A stretch of 60,999 nucleotides of DNA, from positions 1 through 60,999 of the forward strand of contig CACJKN010000005.1 in the NCBI GenBank assembly GCA_902594005.1, given 5' to 3'. The DNA comes from an uncultured SAR86 cluster bacterium (GTDB lineage Bacteria > Pseudomonadota > Gammaproteobacteria > Magnimaribacterales > D2472). Position numbers and translations under genes: made by a program. This document shows positions 50,510-59,422 of the stretch, piece by piece (position 1 is the stretch's first letter; each line of letters starts with the position of its first letter). Under the pieces are notes generated by a model. It searched no databases, had not been told where the DNA came from, and saw only the letters and a program-made list of their open reading frames with translations.

Positions 50510-50912
50510 TAATGAGAGCTATTAATGCATTGGCATTATTTGTCGTTGTAGTGATATATCTTTTTTCAAGTTGATCTTTGTTATCTACACAAATTACGCC
50601 ATTTATTATTGATATATCAGGATAATCAAGAGCTAGTTGTCCCAGTGATCTAAAAGTTTCATTACTGACCAAGTCATAATGTGATGTTTCACCTCTTATG
50701 ACAATTCCTATAGCAAGAATTCCTTTTGTTTTAGAGGTAATCTTTGCTTTGGCTAAGGCTGGAATTTCAAGTGACCCAGGTGCTTTAAAGGATTTAATCA
50801 TACAATCCTCAGATCCTAATCTTTCCAAAGCCGCGCCCGTCATCTCATTAATAAAATCTGTATACCAGCTGGTATAGATAATCAGGATTTCATCATTTTT
50901 AGTCATTTTCAA
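50487..50912 (-). CDS. ribH: 6,7-Dimethyl-8-ribityllumazine synthase RibH
   Basis: The 141-residue protein has the lumazine-synthase motifs YTSWYTDFINEM, KAPGSLEIPALAKA and the active-site IVIRGETSHYDLVSNE with its His. It condenses the ribityl pyrimidine with 3,4-dihydroxy-2-butanone 4-phosphate. It overlaps ribBA (14 bases) and nusB (23 bases). It is shorter than E. coli RibH (156). Confidence 0.93.
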   Translation of the reverse strand: MKMTKNDEILIIYTSWYTDFINEMTGAALERLGSEDCMIKSFKAPGSLEIPALAKAKITSKTKGILAIGIVIRGETSHYDLVSNETFRSLGQLALDYPDISIINGVICVDNKDQLEKRYITTTTNNANALIALINEKSSET

Positions 50913-51969
50913 AACCTACTATTTCAATGTTAAATCCAGAAATATTATTATATTGAGTTGGGGTACCTAAAACTTTTATTTTTGTGAGTCCCAGATCTCT
51001 TAAAATTTGAGATCCGGCTCCAATAACTCTTCTGCTTTTTTTTGTTAGCTCTTTACCTTCAAGTAAAGAGAGCCAATAACTACTAGCATCTCTATGATTT
51101 ATTAAAACAAACACACCTGCTTCAGATTTTGATATCTTTTCCAGGGAATTCCTAACTGACCACTTCTTTCCAAGATCATTAATTGCTAACGTGTCTTGTA
51201 AAACGCTTTGCGTTTGAACTCTGACTAATGGTGCATCTATATTTTGGATATCACCTTTCGATAAAGAAAAATGGAAGTTTTTTTCTAGCATATCTTCCCA
51301 AATCCTTAACTCAAATTCTCCAAAGTCTGTTTCAACAGATCTTTTTTCAACCTCCTTTACAGTTGCTTCAGTTGTCAGTCTAAAATCAATTAAATCAGCA
51401 ATAGTACCAATCTTTAAACTATGTTTTTTAGCGAACTCAATAAGATCATCTCTTCTTGCCATTGAGCCGTCATCATTCATGATTTCGCAAATGACACCTG
51501 ATGGAGAATATCCTGCAAGTTCTGCAAGATCGCAAGAAGCTTCGGTATGACCGGCTCTTGCTAGAACACCGCCGTCCATTGCTTGCAGTGGAAAAACATG
51601 GCCAGGTTGAGCAATGTCTTTTTTAGTTGCATCTGGGTTAACAGCTGCAAGAATAGTTGTAGCTCTGTCTTGAGCAGAAATTCCTGTAGTTATACCTTCT
51701 TTTGCCTCTATGGATACAGTAAAAGCGGTTTTATTACTGGATTCATTAGAATCAGTCATTTGTTTTAAGCCCAGAACAGAGCACTTTTCTTTGGTAAGCG
51801 TTAGACAAATTAAGCCTCTTCCATGCTTTGCCATAAAGTTAACAATATCTGAATCAACTTTATCTGCTGCACAAACTAGGTCGCCCTCATTCTCCCTATC
51901 TTCATCATCGACGATAATAACCATTTTCCCTTCTTTAAGGTCATCAATGATTTCTTTTGTTGTATTCAT
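50899..51969 (-). CDS. ribBA: 3,4-Dihydroxy-2-butanone 4-phosphate synthase fused to a degenerate RibA-like domain
   Basis: The 356-residue protein has an N-terminal RibB domain that is complete: VDDEDRENEGDLV (20-32), FMAKHGRGLICL, GHTEASCDLAELAG and CEIMNDDGSMAR. The C-terminal half (about 205-356) has the GTP-cyclohydrolase-II fold outline (HRDA, GAGSQILRDLG) but lacks the Cys-rich zinc motif, so it should not act on GTP. Such RibB-RibA-like fusions are common in gammaproteobacteria. It overlaps ribD by 4 bases. Confidence 0.92.
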   Translation of the reverse strand: MNTTKEIIDDLKEGKMVIIVDDEDRENEGDLVCAADKVDSDIVNFMAKHGRGLICLTLTKEKCSVLGLKQMTDSNESSNKTAFTVSIEAKEGITTGISAQDRATTILAAVNPDATKKDIAQPGHVFPLQAMDGGVLARAGHTEASCDLAELAGYSPSGVICEIMNDDGSMARRDDLIEFAKKHSLKIGTIADLIDFRLTTEATVKEVEKRSVETDFGEFELRIWEDMLEKNFHFSLSKGDIQNIDAPLVRVQTQSVLQDTLAINDLGKKWSVRNSLEKISKSEAGVFVLINHRDASSYWLSLLEGKELTKKSRRVIGAGSQILRDLGLTKIKVLGTPTQYNNISGFNIEIVGFEND

Positions 51970-52970
51970 GGTGTTTTTAAATAAGTTTCTTTACTATCAT
52001 CATTAATTTTAAAAGAGGATTTTAAATCAAAACCTAAGCTTTCTATAGTTTTATTTTTAAACCAAGAAACCCCTTCATCTCCCAATGTAATATTAGACTT
52101 ATATATAATTATTTCATCAACTAAATCGTTATACAGAAAAGCATTTACCAAATTTGGACCCGCTTCAACTAAAATTGAATTTATTTCTGTATTTGATAGC
52201 TCTGTAATTACTTTATTTAAATCAGATGAGCGGTTAATTATTACATCTCCACTTTTAAAGAAATTTGATTCTTTATTAATTTCTTGAGAAGTTAAAAGTA
52301 TTTTTTGAGGCTGATTAACTTCGAAATCAACTCTAGCATTCATCCTAGGATTATCATTCCTGAGTGTATTGCCGCCAGTAAGGATTGCATCGAATCCTGC
52401 TCTTACAATTTGCACATCATCTCTTGATTGTTCAGAGGTAATCCAAGTAAATGTATTATCTTTTCTGTGAGACATTCCATCTGCTGAGGAAGCAATTTTT
52501 ACAGCTATGTAGGGCCTGTTATAAGTATTTTTGAAAAAGAAATGTTTATTAAGTTCAATCAATTCTTCTTCAAAAAAACCAGACAGAACCTCAATACCAT
52601 TATCCTCTAATTGTTTGATACCAGATCCAGAAACCTTTGGGTTTGGATCTTTGATCCCGATTACAACCTTCTTAATACCAGACTTAATTATTGCATCTGT
52701 GCAAGGTCCAGTTTTACCATGATGACAGCAAGGTTCTAGCGTGCAGTATAAAGTAAGCTGTCTAAATTCTGCTTCGGAAATATTATTATTTTTATTAAGA
52801 TCCTCAAGCGCATTTATTTCTGCATGATTAGAGCCATATTTCATATGGTGCCCCTCTGCAATTACTTCGCTGTCTTTGACTATAACGCAACCAACCATAG
52901 GGTTAGGTTTAGTTAAATATTTTCCTTTACGAGCTAGATCAATAGCCCTTTTTAAAAAAATTTCATGCAT
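51966..52970 (-). CDS. ribD: Bifunctional riboflavin deaminase/reductase RibD
   Basis: The 334-residue protein has an N-terminal zinc deaminase domain with HAEINAL (His and Glu) and CTLEPCCHHGKTGPC (Cys ligands), then a C-terminal reductase domain (RPYIAVKIASSADG, TGGNTLRNDNPRMNAR, EAGPNLVNAFL). It carries out the second and third steps of riboflavin synthesis. It overlaps nrdR by one base. No riboflavin synthase gene (ribE/ribC) lies between it and ribBA, the usual place. Confidence 0.95.
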   Translation of the reverse strand: MHEIFLKRAIDLARKGKYLTKPNPMVGCVIVKDSEVIAEGHHMKYGSNHAEINALEDLNKNNNISEAEFRQLTLYCTLEPCCHHGKTGPCTDAIIKSGIKKVVIGIKDPNPKVSGSGIKQLEDNGIEVLSGFFEEELIELNKHFFFKNTYNRPYIAVKIASSADGMSHRKDNTFTWITSEQSRDDVQIVRAGFDAILTGGNTLRNDNPRMNARVDFEVNQPQKILLTSQEINKESNFFKSGDVIINRSSDLNKVITELSNTEINSILVEAGPNLVNAFLYNDLVDEIIIYKSNITLGDEGVSWFKNKTIESLGFDLKSSFKINDDSKETYLKTP

Positions 52971-53446
52971 TATTTCTTTTTAGATTTTTTCTTATCTTCT
53001 TTACTTAGCGACTTTATTTCATCTGAAAAATCACTGATATCTTGGAAATCTCTATAAACAGACGCAAATCTAACATATGCAACTTGATCAACATCTTTAA
53101 GAGCATTCATCATAATCTCTCCTATTTTTTCAGAGTGAATCTCTCTTTCTCCAAGCACTCTTATATCACTTAAGATCTTTGAAAAGAGGGCATCTGTTTT
53201 CTCAGCCGAAAGAGGTCTTTTTTCAAGGGCTCTAAGCATCCCCTTTTTTAACTTAGAACCATTAAACTCTTGTCGCTTCCCATCATTCTTAATAATCTTT
53301 GGAAGAGCTAGATCAGCAACCTCAAATGTTGTAAATCTTGCGTTGCAAACATCGCATTTTCTTCTTCTTCTGATTTGAGAGCCATCTGCAAATATTCTTG
53401 AATCAACAACTTTTGTATCTTCTGCTTGGCAAAAAGGACAATACAT
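52970..53446 (-). CDS. nrdR: Transcriptional repressor NrdR
   Basis: The 158-residue protein has the N-terminal zinc ribbon CPFC...CDVC with RRRRKCDVCNARFTTFE, followed by an ATP-cone domain (LPKIIKNDGKRQEFNGSKL). It senses dATP/ATP and represses ribonucleotide reductase genes. One-base overlaps with glyA and ribD show tight coupling. A Lys-rich tail (KEDKKKSKKK) ends it. Confidence 0.96.
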   Translation of the reverse strand: MYCPFCQAEDTKVVDSRIFADGSQIRRRRKCDVCNARFTTFEVADLALPKIIKNDGKRQEFNGSKLKKGMLRALEKRPLSAEKTDALFSKILSDIRVLGEREIHSEKIGEIMMNALKDVDQVAYVRFASVYRDFQDISDFSDEIKSLSKEDKKKSKKK

Positions 53447-54741
53447 TACTTATATACTGGGAATTCTTTGCATAAAGACAAAGCTTTATTTTTAATTCCC
53501 TCAATTTTTTTTTCATTATCTAAATCAAGGACTATGTCGCAGATCCAATTTGAAATTTGAATAATTTCATCCTCTTTAAAGCCTCTTGTTGTAACTGCAG
53601 GAGTTCCAAGTCTTATTCCTGATGTTACAAAGGGAGACTGTGGGTCATTAGGAACAGCATTCTTGTTTACTGTGATATTAGCTAAACCAAGTTTATATTC
53701 AGAGTCCTTTCCTGTTATCCCTTTATTTCTAAGGTCGACAAGAATCATATGATTTTCAGTGCCACCTTTTACTATATCGACTCCTCTTCCAATAATAGTC
53801 TTCGCCATAGTTTTAGCATTACTAATAACTTGAGACATATAGGTTTTAAATTCAGGTTCAAGAGCTTCTTTAAAACAAACTGCTTTAGCAGCAACAACAT
53901 GCATCAAAGGGCCTCCTTGTGATCCTGGAAAAACTGCGGAGTTTAGTTTTTTTTGTATATCTTCATTCTCTCTTGCAAGAATAATCCCAGACCTTGGACC
54001 TCTTAGTGTTTTGTGAGTCGTAGATGTCACAACATCTGCATACGGAACAGGTGATGTATACATGCCTGCCGCTACAAGTCCCGATATGTGGGCCATATCT
54101 ACCAAGAAATAAGCATTAACCTCATCAGCAATTTCTCTAAATATACTCCAATCAACTAAACCAGAGAAAGCTGAAAACCCAGCAATTATTAGTTTTGGGT
54201 TATGTTTTTTTGCTAAATCACGAACTTGGTCATAATCAATATCATGTGTTTCAGGATTTAAACCGTATTGAAAAGATTTATAGTTTCTTCCTGAAAAATT
54301 TACTTTCGATCCATGTGTAAGGTGTCCTCCATGATCAAGACTCATTCCAAGTATTGCATCATTTGGTTCAAGTAATGCTAAATATGCAGCAGCATTTGCA
54401 GAGGAACCAGAATGAGGCTGAACGTTGGCATAATCAGCCTTAAAAAGCTCCTTGGCTCTATCTATTGCTAACTTCTCAGCAATATCAACAAACTCACAGC
54501 CGCCATAATATCTTTTGTCAGGATATCCTTCAGCATATTTATTTGTTAATACAGAACCCTGAGCCTGAAGCACTCTTTGACTTGCATAATTTTCTGAAGC
54601 TATAAGTTCAATATGTTCTTCCTGTCTAACCATTTCCTTTTCAAAGGATTCCCAAAGCTCAGCATCGTAAAGCTCTATATCTTTTTTATTTGAAAAGATT
54701 GCATCAGTTTTAAGGTTAGATTTCTTATCAAGCAAAGACAT
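53446..54741 (-). CDS. glyA: Serine hydroxymethyltransferase GlyA
   Basis: The 431-residue PLP enzyme shows [62 protein letters not shown] and the PLP lysine in [12 protein letters not shown]. It converts serine to glycine and methylene-THF. The N-terminus is about 15 residues longer than in E. coli; a GGAG about 11 bases upstream of the ATG supports the chosen start. It heads the glyA-nrdR-ribD-ribBA-ribH-nusB operon. Confidence 0.97.
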   Translation of the reverse strand: MSLLDKKSNLKTDAIFSNKKDIELYDAELWESFEKEMVRQEEHIELIASENYASQRVLQAQGSVLTNKYAEGYPDKRYYGGCEFVDIAEKLAIDRAKELFKADYANVQPHSGSSANAAAYLALLEPNDAILGMSLDHGGHLTHGSKVNFSGRNYKSFQYGLNPETHDIDYDQVRDLAKKHNPKLIIAGFSAFSGLVDWSIFREIADEVNAYFLVDMAHISGLVAAGMYTSPVPYADVVTSTTHKTLRGPRSGIILARENEDIQKKLNSAVFPGSQGGPLMHVVAAKAVCFKEALEPEFKTYMSQVISNAKTMAKTIIGRGVDIVKGGTENHMILVDLRNKGITGKDSEYKLGLANITVNKNAVPNDPQSPFVTSGIRLGTPAVTTRGFKEDEIIQISNWICDIVLDLDNEKKIEGIKNKALSLCKEFPVYK

Positions 54742-54803
54742 TTTTAAAGTTTCTCCAAAACAGAAGGTTACAATTTATAAAAGTTAAGTACATTTTAAAT
54801 GAA

Positions 54804-55457
54804 CTATGGTTTTTTGTGGATAAAAGTTTTTTTTCTATTAGGTGATGTTTGTTTACAAATTTTACACTCTAATCCAAAGCATTCTCTAGCTTGACAATAC
54901 TCTCTTCCCCAAAAAATGAACTGCAAATGTAAATCATTCCAGTCTTCAGATGAGAATACTTTCTTTAAATCTTTTTCTGTTTGCACTACATTCTTTCCTG
55001 AAGTAAGCCCCCATCTTTGAGCTAACCTGTGAACATGAGTATCTACAGGAAAAGCAGGTTCACCAAAAGCCTGACTCATCAAAACAGATGCAGTCTTGTG
55101 CCCAACTCCTGGTAATTTTTCTAACTCATGAAAGCTTTCAGGAACTTTGCTGTTATGCTCCTTGACTAATATTTTTGATAACTGTTTTATGGCTTTTGAT
55201 TTTTTAGGACCTAGACCACAAGGCTTGATAATAGAATATATTTTCTTTTCAGATAGTTTTGACATCTCAAGAGGGCTTTTTGCTAACTTAAATAACTTTG
55301 GGGTTACCTGATTTACTCTTTCATCAGTGCACTGAGCTGATAGTAAGACGGCTATCAAAAAAGAAAAGTTATTGAAATGATTAAGAGGTATAGGTGGATT
55401 AGGGTATTTTTTGCCTAAAATCTTTTTAACTATTAATGCTCTCTCTTTTCTTGTCAT
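54804..55457 (-). CDS. nth: Endonuclease III (Nth) with unusual C-terminal cysteine spacing
   Basis: The 217-residue HhH-GPD glycosylase has LSAQCTDERVNQVTP, the helix-hairpin-helix LPGVGHKTASVL with the catalytic Lys, and the catalytic Asp in FPVDTHVHRLAQRWGL. It excises oxidised pyrimidines. The iron-sulfur loop normally has C-x6-C-x2-C-x5-C; here Cys residues read YC-QARE-C-FGLE-C-KI-C, a different spacing. The start lies only 26 bases from the divergent small gene. Confidence 0.92.
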   Translation of the reverse strand: MTRKERALIVKKILGKKYPNPPIPLNHFNNFSFLIAVLLSAQCTDERVNQVTPKLFKLAKSPLEMSKLSEKKIYSIIKPCGLGPKKSKAIKQLSKILVKEHNSKVPESFHELEKLPGVGHKTASVLMSQAFGEPAFPVDTHVHRLAQRWGLTSGKNVVQTEKDLKKVFSSEDWNDLHLQFIFWGREYCQARECFGLECKICKQTSPNRKKTFIHKKP

Positions 55458-55483
55458 ATAATAAATATTTAAATTAATTCTAA

Positions 55484-55789
55484 ATGATCAAGTATAGGAA
55501 ATATCTACTGAAGCTTAAAGATGCATTTTTAGAAGAAAATGTACAAAACACGAAAATGTTAGATTTATATCTGAAATATCTTGAGGGCGAGGCTTCGGAA
55601 CAAGATCTAGAAGATGCGAACAAACAGCTTGCAGAGATACTTAAAAGCTTAGGTATGGGCGTACTTGTGGTTTTACCTTTTAGCCCCGTTAGCATTCCTT
55701 ATCTTGTTAAAAAAGCTAAAGAAAATAATATAGATATAATTCCTAAGTGGTATAAAGCTTTAAGAGAGCAGGATGATAGATTAGAATAA
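55484..55789 (+). CDS. Small LETM1-like protein of unknown function
   Basis: The 101-residue protein is mainly helical. An N-terminal charged coiled-coil part (KYRKYLLKLKDAFLEE ... LEDANKQLAEILKSLG) is followed by GVLVVLPFSPVSIPYLVKKAKENNIDIIPKWYK. The PFS-P-S-IPY...IDIIP segment recalls the LETM1-like domain seen in some short bacterial proteins. It has no signal peptide; one short hydrophobic stretch could be buried or membrane-associated. It lies 23 bases before the thiolase gene on the same strand. No function is assigned. Confidence 0.6.
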   Translation: MIKYRKYLLKLKDAFLEENVQNTKMLDLYLKYLEGEASEQDLEDANKQLAEILKSLGMGVLVVLPFSPVSIPYLVKKAKENNIDIIPKWYKALREQDDRLE

Positions 55790-55812
55790 CAATGTAAATT
55801 TTGGAGTAGATT

Positions 55813-57006
55813 ATGAAAACAGCTGTAATAGTAGATAGTGTTAGAACAGGACTAGCTAAGTCATTTAGAGGTGGATTTAATATGACTAGGCCCGATGAAA
55901 TGTTGGCACATATTATAAATGCAACATTGGAGAGAAATCCCAATTTACCTCCAGAAGCTGTTGAAGATATCATAATGGGGTGTGGAAATCCTGAAGGTGC
56001 TCAGGGGCATAATGTTGGAAGAAACGCTGCGGTTCTCTCTAATCTACCTATAACTACTGGAGGAACAACTATAAACAGATATTGTTCTTCTGGAATGCAG
56101 TCAATATCCATGGCGGCATCTCAAATTATGGCTGGTTGCTATGACACTGTTATTGCTGGTGGAGCAGAAACAATTTCTATGATGCAAGGAAAGCAAAACA
56201 TGGATAATTTTGTTAATGAACGACTTGCTGAAAAGTCTCCAGGAATATACTACCCAATGGGAATGACTGCTGAAGTCGTTGCAAAAAGATATAACGTATC
56301 TAGGGAAGCTCAAGACGAGTATGCTTTCGAAAGTCAAATGAGAACAGCAGCAGCTCAGCAAGCTGGAGCATATGATGATGAAATTATTCCAATGGAAACA
56401 AAAATGCTTCTTATGAATAAAGAAACTGGCGACTCAAAAGAAATTGATTATTGTGTAGAAAAAGATGAGTGCAATAGACCAGAAACAACGCTTGATGGAT
56501 TGGCTTCTTTAAAACCAGTCTTTGATCCAGAAAATGGATCAGTTACTGCTGGAAATTCTTCACAATTATCAGATGGCGCATCTGTTACCTTAGTAATGTC
56601 TGAAGATAAAGCACTTGAGCTTGGTCTTAAGCCATTAGCTTATTTTAGAGGATTTACAACAATGGGATGTGAGCCAGATGAAATGGGTATAGGCCCCGTT
56701 TTCTCCGTTCCAAAACTTTTAAATAACTATAATCTTTCAATGGACGATATAGATATTTGGGAGCTTAATGAGGCCTTTGCAGTTCAGGTAGTCTATTGCA
56801 GAGACAAGCTTGGTATTCCAATGGAAAAACTCAATCTAGATGGAGGGTCAATATCTATAGGCCATCCATTTGGTATGACTGGCTCAAGACAAGTAGGGCA
56901 TATAGTTAGACAGCTTCATTCTCATGATAAGCAATTTGGTGTTGTAACTATGTGTATTGGTGGCGGTATGGGAGCAAGTGGATTGTTTGAAAGATATCCT
57001 TCTTGA
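55813..57006 (+). CDS. Acetyl-CoA acyltransferase (thiolase)
   Basis: The 397-residue protein has the thiolase catalytic set: nucleophilic Cys in INRYCSSGMQSIS near residue 87, His in SIGHPFGMTGSRQ, and the final Cys in CIGGGMGASGLFERY. NEAFAVQ is also present. It cleaves or forms 3-ketoacyl-CoA; degradative (FadA-like) versus biosynthetic role is not clear. GGAG lies 6 bases before the ATG. Its stop overlaps the TTG start of thiL. Confidence 0.9.
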   Translation: MKTAVIVDSVRTGLAKSFRGGFNMTRPDEMLAHIINATLERNPNLPPEAVEDIIMGCGNPEGAQGHNVGRNAAVLSNLPITTGGTTINRYCSSGMQSISMAASQIMAGCYDTVIAGGAETISMMQGKQNMDNFVNERLAEKSPGIYYPMGMTAEVVAKRYNVSREAQDEYAFESQMRTAAAQQAGAYDDEIIPMETKMLLMNKETGDSKEIDYCVEKDECNRPETTLDGLASLKPVFDPENGSVTAGNSSQLSDGASVTLVMSEDKALELGLKPLAYFRGFTTMGCEPDEMGIGPVFSVPKLLNNYNLSMDDIDIWELNEAFAVQVVYCRDKLGIPMEKLNLDGGSISIGHPFGMTGSRQVGHIVRQLHSHDKQFGVVTMCIGGGMGASGLFERYPS

Positions 57007-57896
57007 TATCTGAATCTGACATTCTTAAATGCTTTCAACACCTTGTTGACAGTACTTATCACAAAGATTCTATTCTATTAGGTTCAGGAGATGATGCTGC
57101 TGTAATAGATACTCAAGGCAGACAGTTAGTTCACTCTGTTGATATCTCAAAAATAGGGGTTCACTTCCATGAAAGCATGAGACCCGAAGATATCGCTTAT
57201 AGGTCTATAACTACAGCGCTGAGTGATTTAGCAGGAATGTGCTCTTTTCCCTCTTTTATTTCTATTGCACTGACTTGCGATATTAAGGAAATCTCTTGGT
57301 ATGAAAAATTCTCTAATGGCATCAAGGAAGCTTTAGATGAGTTTAGTATTGACCTCGTTGGTGGAGATATTACCAATGGAGAATTAAATATTTCGGTAAA
57401 TGTTTTTGGGTATCCATTTAAAAAACCAATACTCAGAAATGGTGCGATCCCTGGAGACTCTATCTATGTAACAGGTCAGTTAGGAAAAGCAAAACAAGGT
57501 CTAAATGATTGGCTCAATAAAAAAGATTCAATATATTGCAAGGACTTTCTTAGACCAAAGCCACAATTCCAGAAAGCAAAAGAACTTTCAGATTTTGCAA
57601 CTTCGTGTATTGATATATCGGATGGACTTATTAAAGATTTAGGTGATATCTGCAAACAGTCAAATGTAGGTGCTGAATTATGTTATGAGGATATTCCCAT
57701 TCTCAATGACCATAAAGACTTAACTCATGGAGATGATTATGAGCTTTGTTTTACAGCGCCATGCCATCTTGATGATCAGCTAAAAAACCAAGGATTCTTT
57801 CTTATTGGGAAAATAATACAAAAGTTAGGTCTTTCAGTTAAAAAGGGTGGCTCTGAAATAACATTTGAGAAAAATGGATGGGACCCATTTGAATAA
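57003..57896 (+). CDS. thiL: Thiamine-monophosphate kinase ThiL
   Basis: The 297-residue protein has the ThiL N-terminal GSGDDAAVID near 27-36 and VHSVDISKIGVHF. It continues with ITTALSDLAGM, DLVGGDIT, DISDGLIKDLGDI and a late THGDDYELCFTAP. It phosphorylates TMP to TPP. The start is TTG within the thiolase stop region. The usual neighbours nusB (upstream) and pgpA (downstream) are partly displaced: a GlpD-like gene lies between thiL and pgpA. Confidence 0.92.
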   Translation: MISESDILKCFQHLVDSTYHKDSILLGSGDDAAVIDTQGRQLVHSVDISKIGVHFHESMRPEDIAYRSITTALSDLAGMCSFPSFISIALTCDIKEISWYEKFSNGIKEALDEFSIDLVGGDITNGELNISVNVFGYPFKKPILRNGAIPGDSIYVTGQLGKAKQGLNDWLNKKDSIYCKDFLRPKPQFQKAKELSDFATSCIDISDGLIKDLGDICKQSNVGAELCYEDIPILNDHKDLTHGDDYELCFTAPCHLDDQLKNQGFFLIGKIIQKLGLSVKKGGSEITFEKNGWDPFE

Positions 57897-58944
57897 TAAA
57901 ATTGGTATTGTTGGTGGCGGAATAACAGGTCTCATCTCCGCATATTTTTTATCTCTAGAGGGATATAAAGTTGATTTATATGAAAAGAAAACACTCTTGA
58001 GTGAGACAAGCTCTAAGACAACTAAGCTAATACATGGTGGTATAAGATACTTAGAAAATTTGCAATTTCATGAAGTAAAAAATGGAATTAATGATAGAAA
58101 ATGGTGGCTTGAAAATTTTCCTGATGAAACAAAACTTCAGGAAATTATAATTCTTTCAAAAAAAAAATTATCTCCTGAAATTTTTAAGTTTTTCTTTGGT
58201 ATAAAAGTCTATGAGACATTTGCCGGCCGATCAAATATTAAAACTGGCAGGTTATATAAGCAGGATGATCTCTTATCTTTAGGTATAAAAAATAATATTT
58301 CAGCAGGTATATCTTTCTATGATGGTTTGATGCAAGAAAGTGTAGGGCAAGAAATTATAAAAAGATGTAAAAGTAATGGAGTAAATTTCTATGAGAATAA
58401 TGAAATAAAGAGCATAAGATCGGAAGGGCGTATTGAAGAAAAACAATATAAAAAAATTATCATTGCTACTGGTCCTTGGGCATCTTCATTTCTAAAACAA
58501 AATAAAATTGATACAAATAAAACTATTGATTATATAAAAGGCAGTCATTTGATAATTAATAGGAAAATTAAAAAGGGTCTTATGTTCAGAGACCAAAAAA
58601 AACATAGATATATATTTGCTCTTCCTTACCAAGGCAATCTTCTACTTGGAACAACTGAACAGAGAGTGAGATCACCTGAAGATAACCATGTATTAGATTC
58701 AGAAGTTAATTATCTTTTAGAGAGTATTAATATTTATATTGATAGACCTATTAACAAAGATGAAATAATTAAAAGTTATTCAGGAGTTAGGCCGCTTATT
58801 AAGTCAAAGGCTCAAGATTTTCATTCATCATCAAGAGATTTTTATATACAAAAAGACCATAATTTATTGAGTCTTTTTGGGGGTAAATGGACTACAGCAC
58901 CTTCAATAGCAAGAAATATTGTTAGAATTGTTAATAATGAATAA
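57874..58944 (+). CDS. FAD-dependent oxidoreductase, short GlpD-like
   Basis: The protein is 356 residues from the ATG at 57874, chosen over a TTG at 57865. The FAD motif IGIVGGGITGLISAYFLS follows at once, then SSKTTKLIHGGIRYL, IIATGPWAS and the C-terminal LLSLFGGKWTTAPSIARNIV. These match the FAD domain of glycerol-3-phosphate dehydrogenase GlpD. The roughly 130-residue C-terminal GlpD domain is absent. It overlaps the ends of thiL and pgpA (23 and 8 bases). It may oxidise glycerol-3-phosphate, feeding the phospholipid steps that PgpA belongs to; this is inference. Confidence 0.8.
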   Translation: MDGTHLNNKIGIVGGGITGLISAYFLSLEGYKVDLYEKKTLLSETSSKTTKLIHGGIRYLENLQFHEVKNGINDRKWWLENFPDETKLQEIIILSKKKLSPEIFKFFFGIKVYETFAGRSNIKTGRLYKQDDLLSLGIKNNISAGISFYDGLMQESVGQEIIKRCKSNGVNFYENNEIKSIRSEGRIEEKQYKKIIIATGPWASSFLKQNKIDTNKTIDYIKGSHLIINRKIKKGLMFRDQKKHRYIFALPYQGNLLLGTTEQRVRSPEDNHVLDSEVNYLLESINIYIDRPINKDEIIKSYSGVRPLIKSKAQDFHSSSRDFYIQKDHNLLSLFGGKWTTAPSIARNIVRIVNNE

Positions 58945-59422
58945 TAGGAAAACATTAAAAAATCCAATTTTCTTTATCGCTTCATTAGGTGGAATTGGAT
59001 TAATAAGATTTGCACCTGGTACATTTGGTTCTATTTTTGCGTGGTTCTTATTTATTCTCTTATCTCACTATGTAAATATGATCCTCTTAACCTCTTTGGC
59101 ATTCTTGTTAGCAATTTGGATTTGTGAATATATTTCGAAAGATCTTGAAGAAAAAGATGATAAATCAATCGTTATTGATGAGCTGGTAGGAATGTGGATT
59201 GCACTGATGCCAGCTATCTATTTTGCTGACACTCAGTCTGAAAGAACGATAATCGCAATCCTTGCTTTAATCTTATTTAGAGTCTTCGATATTTTGAAAC
59301 CATTCCCAATAAATTATTTTGATCAAAGATTCAAGAATGGTTTTGGCATAGTAATAGATGATGTTATAGCAGGAATAATTACTCTTCTAATTCTAATCCC
59401 TCTATCTCTTTTATTATTCTAG
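58937..59422 (+). CDS. pgpA: Phosphatidylglycerophosphatase A
   Basis: The protein is 161 residues from the ATG at 58937; a TTG 18 bases upstream is less likely. Membrane helices and the conserved PgpA residues appear in GLIRFAPGTFGSIFAWFL, VIDELVGMWIALMP, RVFDILKPFPI and IVIDDVIAGI. It dephosphorylates phosphatidylglycerol phosphate. Its 3' end overlaps the convergent dxs by 44 bases, the largest convergent overlap in the window. Confidence 0.93.
   Translation: MNNRKTLKNPIFFIASLGGIGLIRFAPGTFGSIFAWFLFILLSHYVNMILLTSLAFLLAIWICEYISKDLEEKDDKSIVIDELVGMWIALMPAIYFADTQSERTIIAILALILFRVFDILKPFPINYFDQRFKNGFGIVIDDVIAGIITLLILIPLSLLLF

Noticed and set aside
50899-51350. RibA-like half of RibBA as a pseudogene
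   Set aside because: The frame is intact, and loss of the zinc cysteines in this domain is common among gammaproteobacterial RibB-RibA-like fusions.
51970-54803. FMN, glycine or other riboswitch ahead of rib genes or glyA
   Set aside because: The rib genes overlap each other with no leader, and the 62-base gap before glyA is too short and lacks conserved aptamer cores.
55451-55483. Intrinsic terminator or small RNA in the nth/LETM1-like gap
   Set aside because: The 26-base divergent gap is pure AT-rich promoter-like sequence (a TATAAT at 55457-55462) and cannot hold a hairpin plus U-tract.
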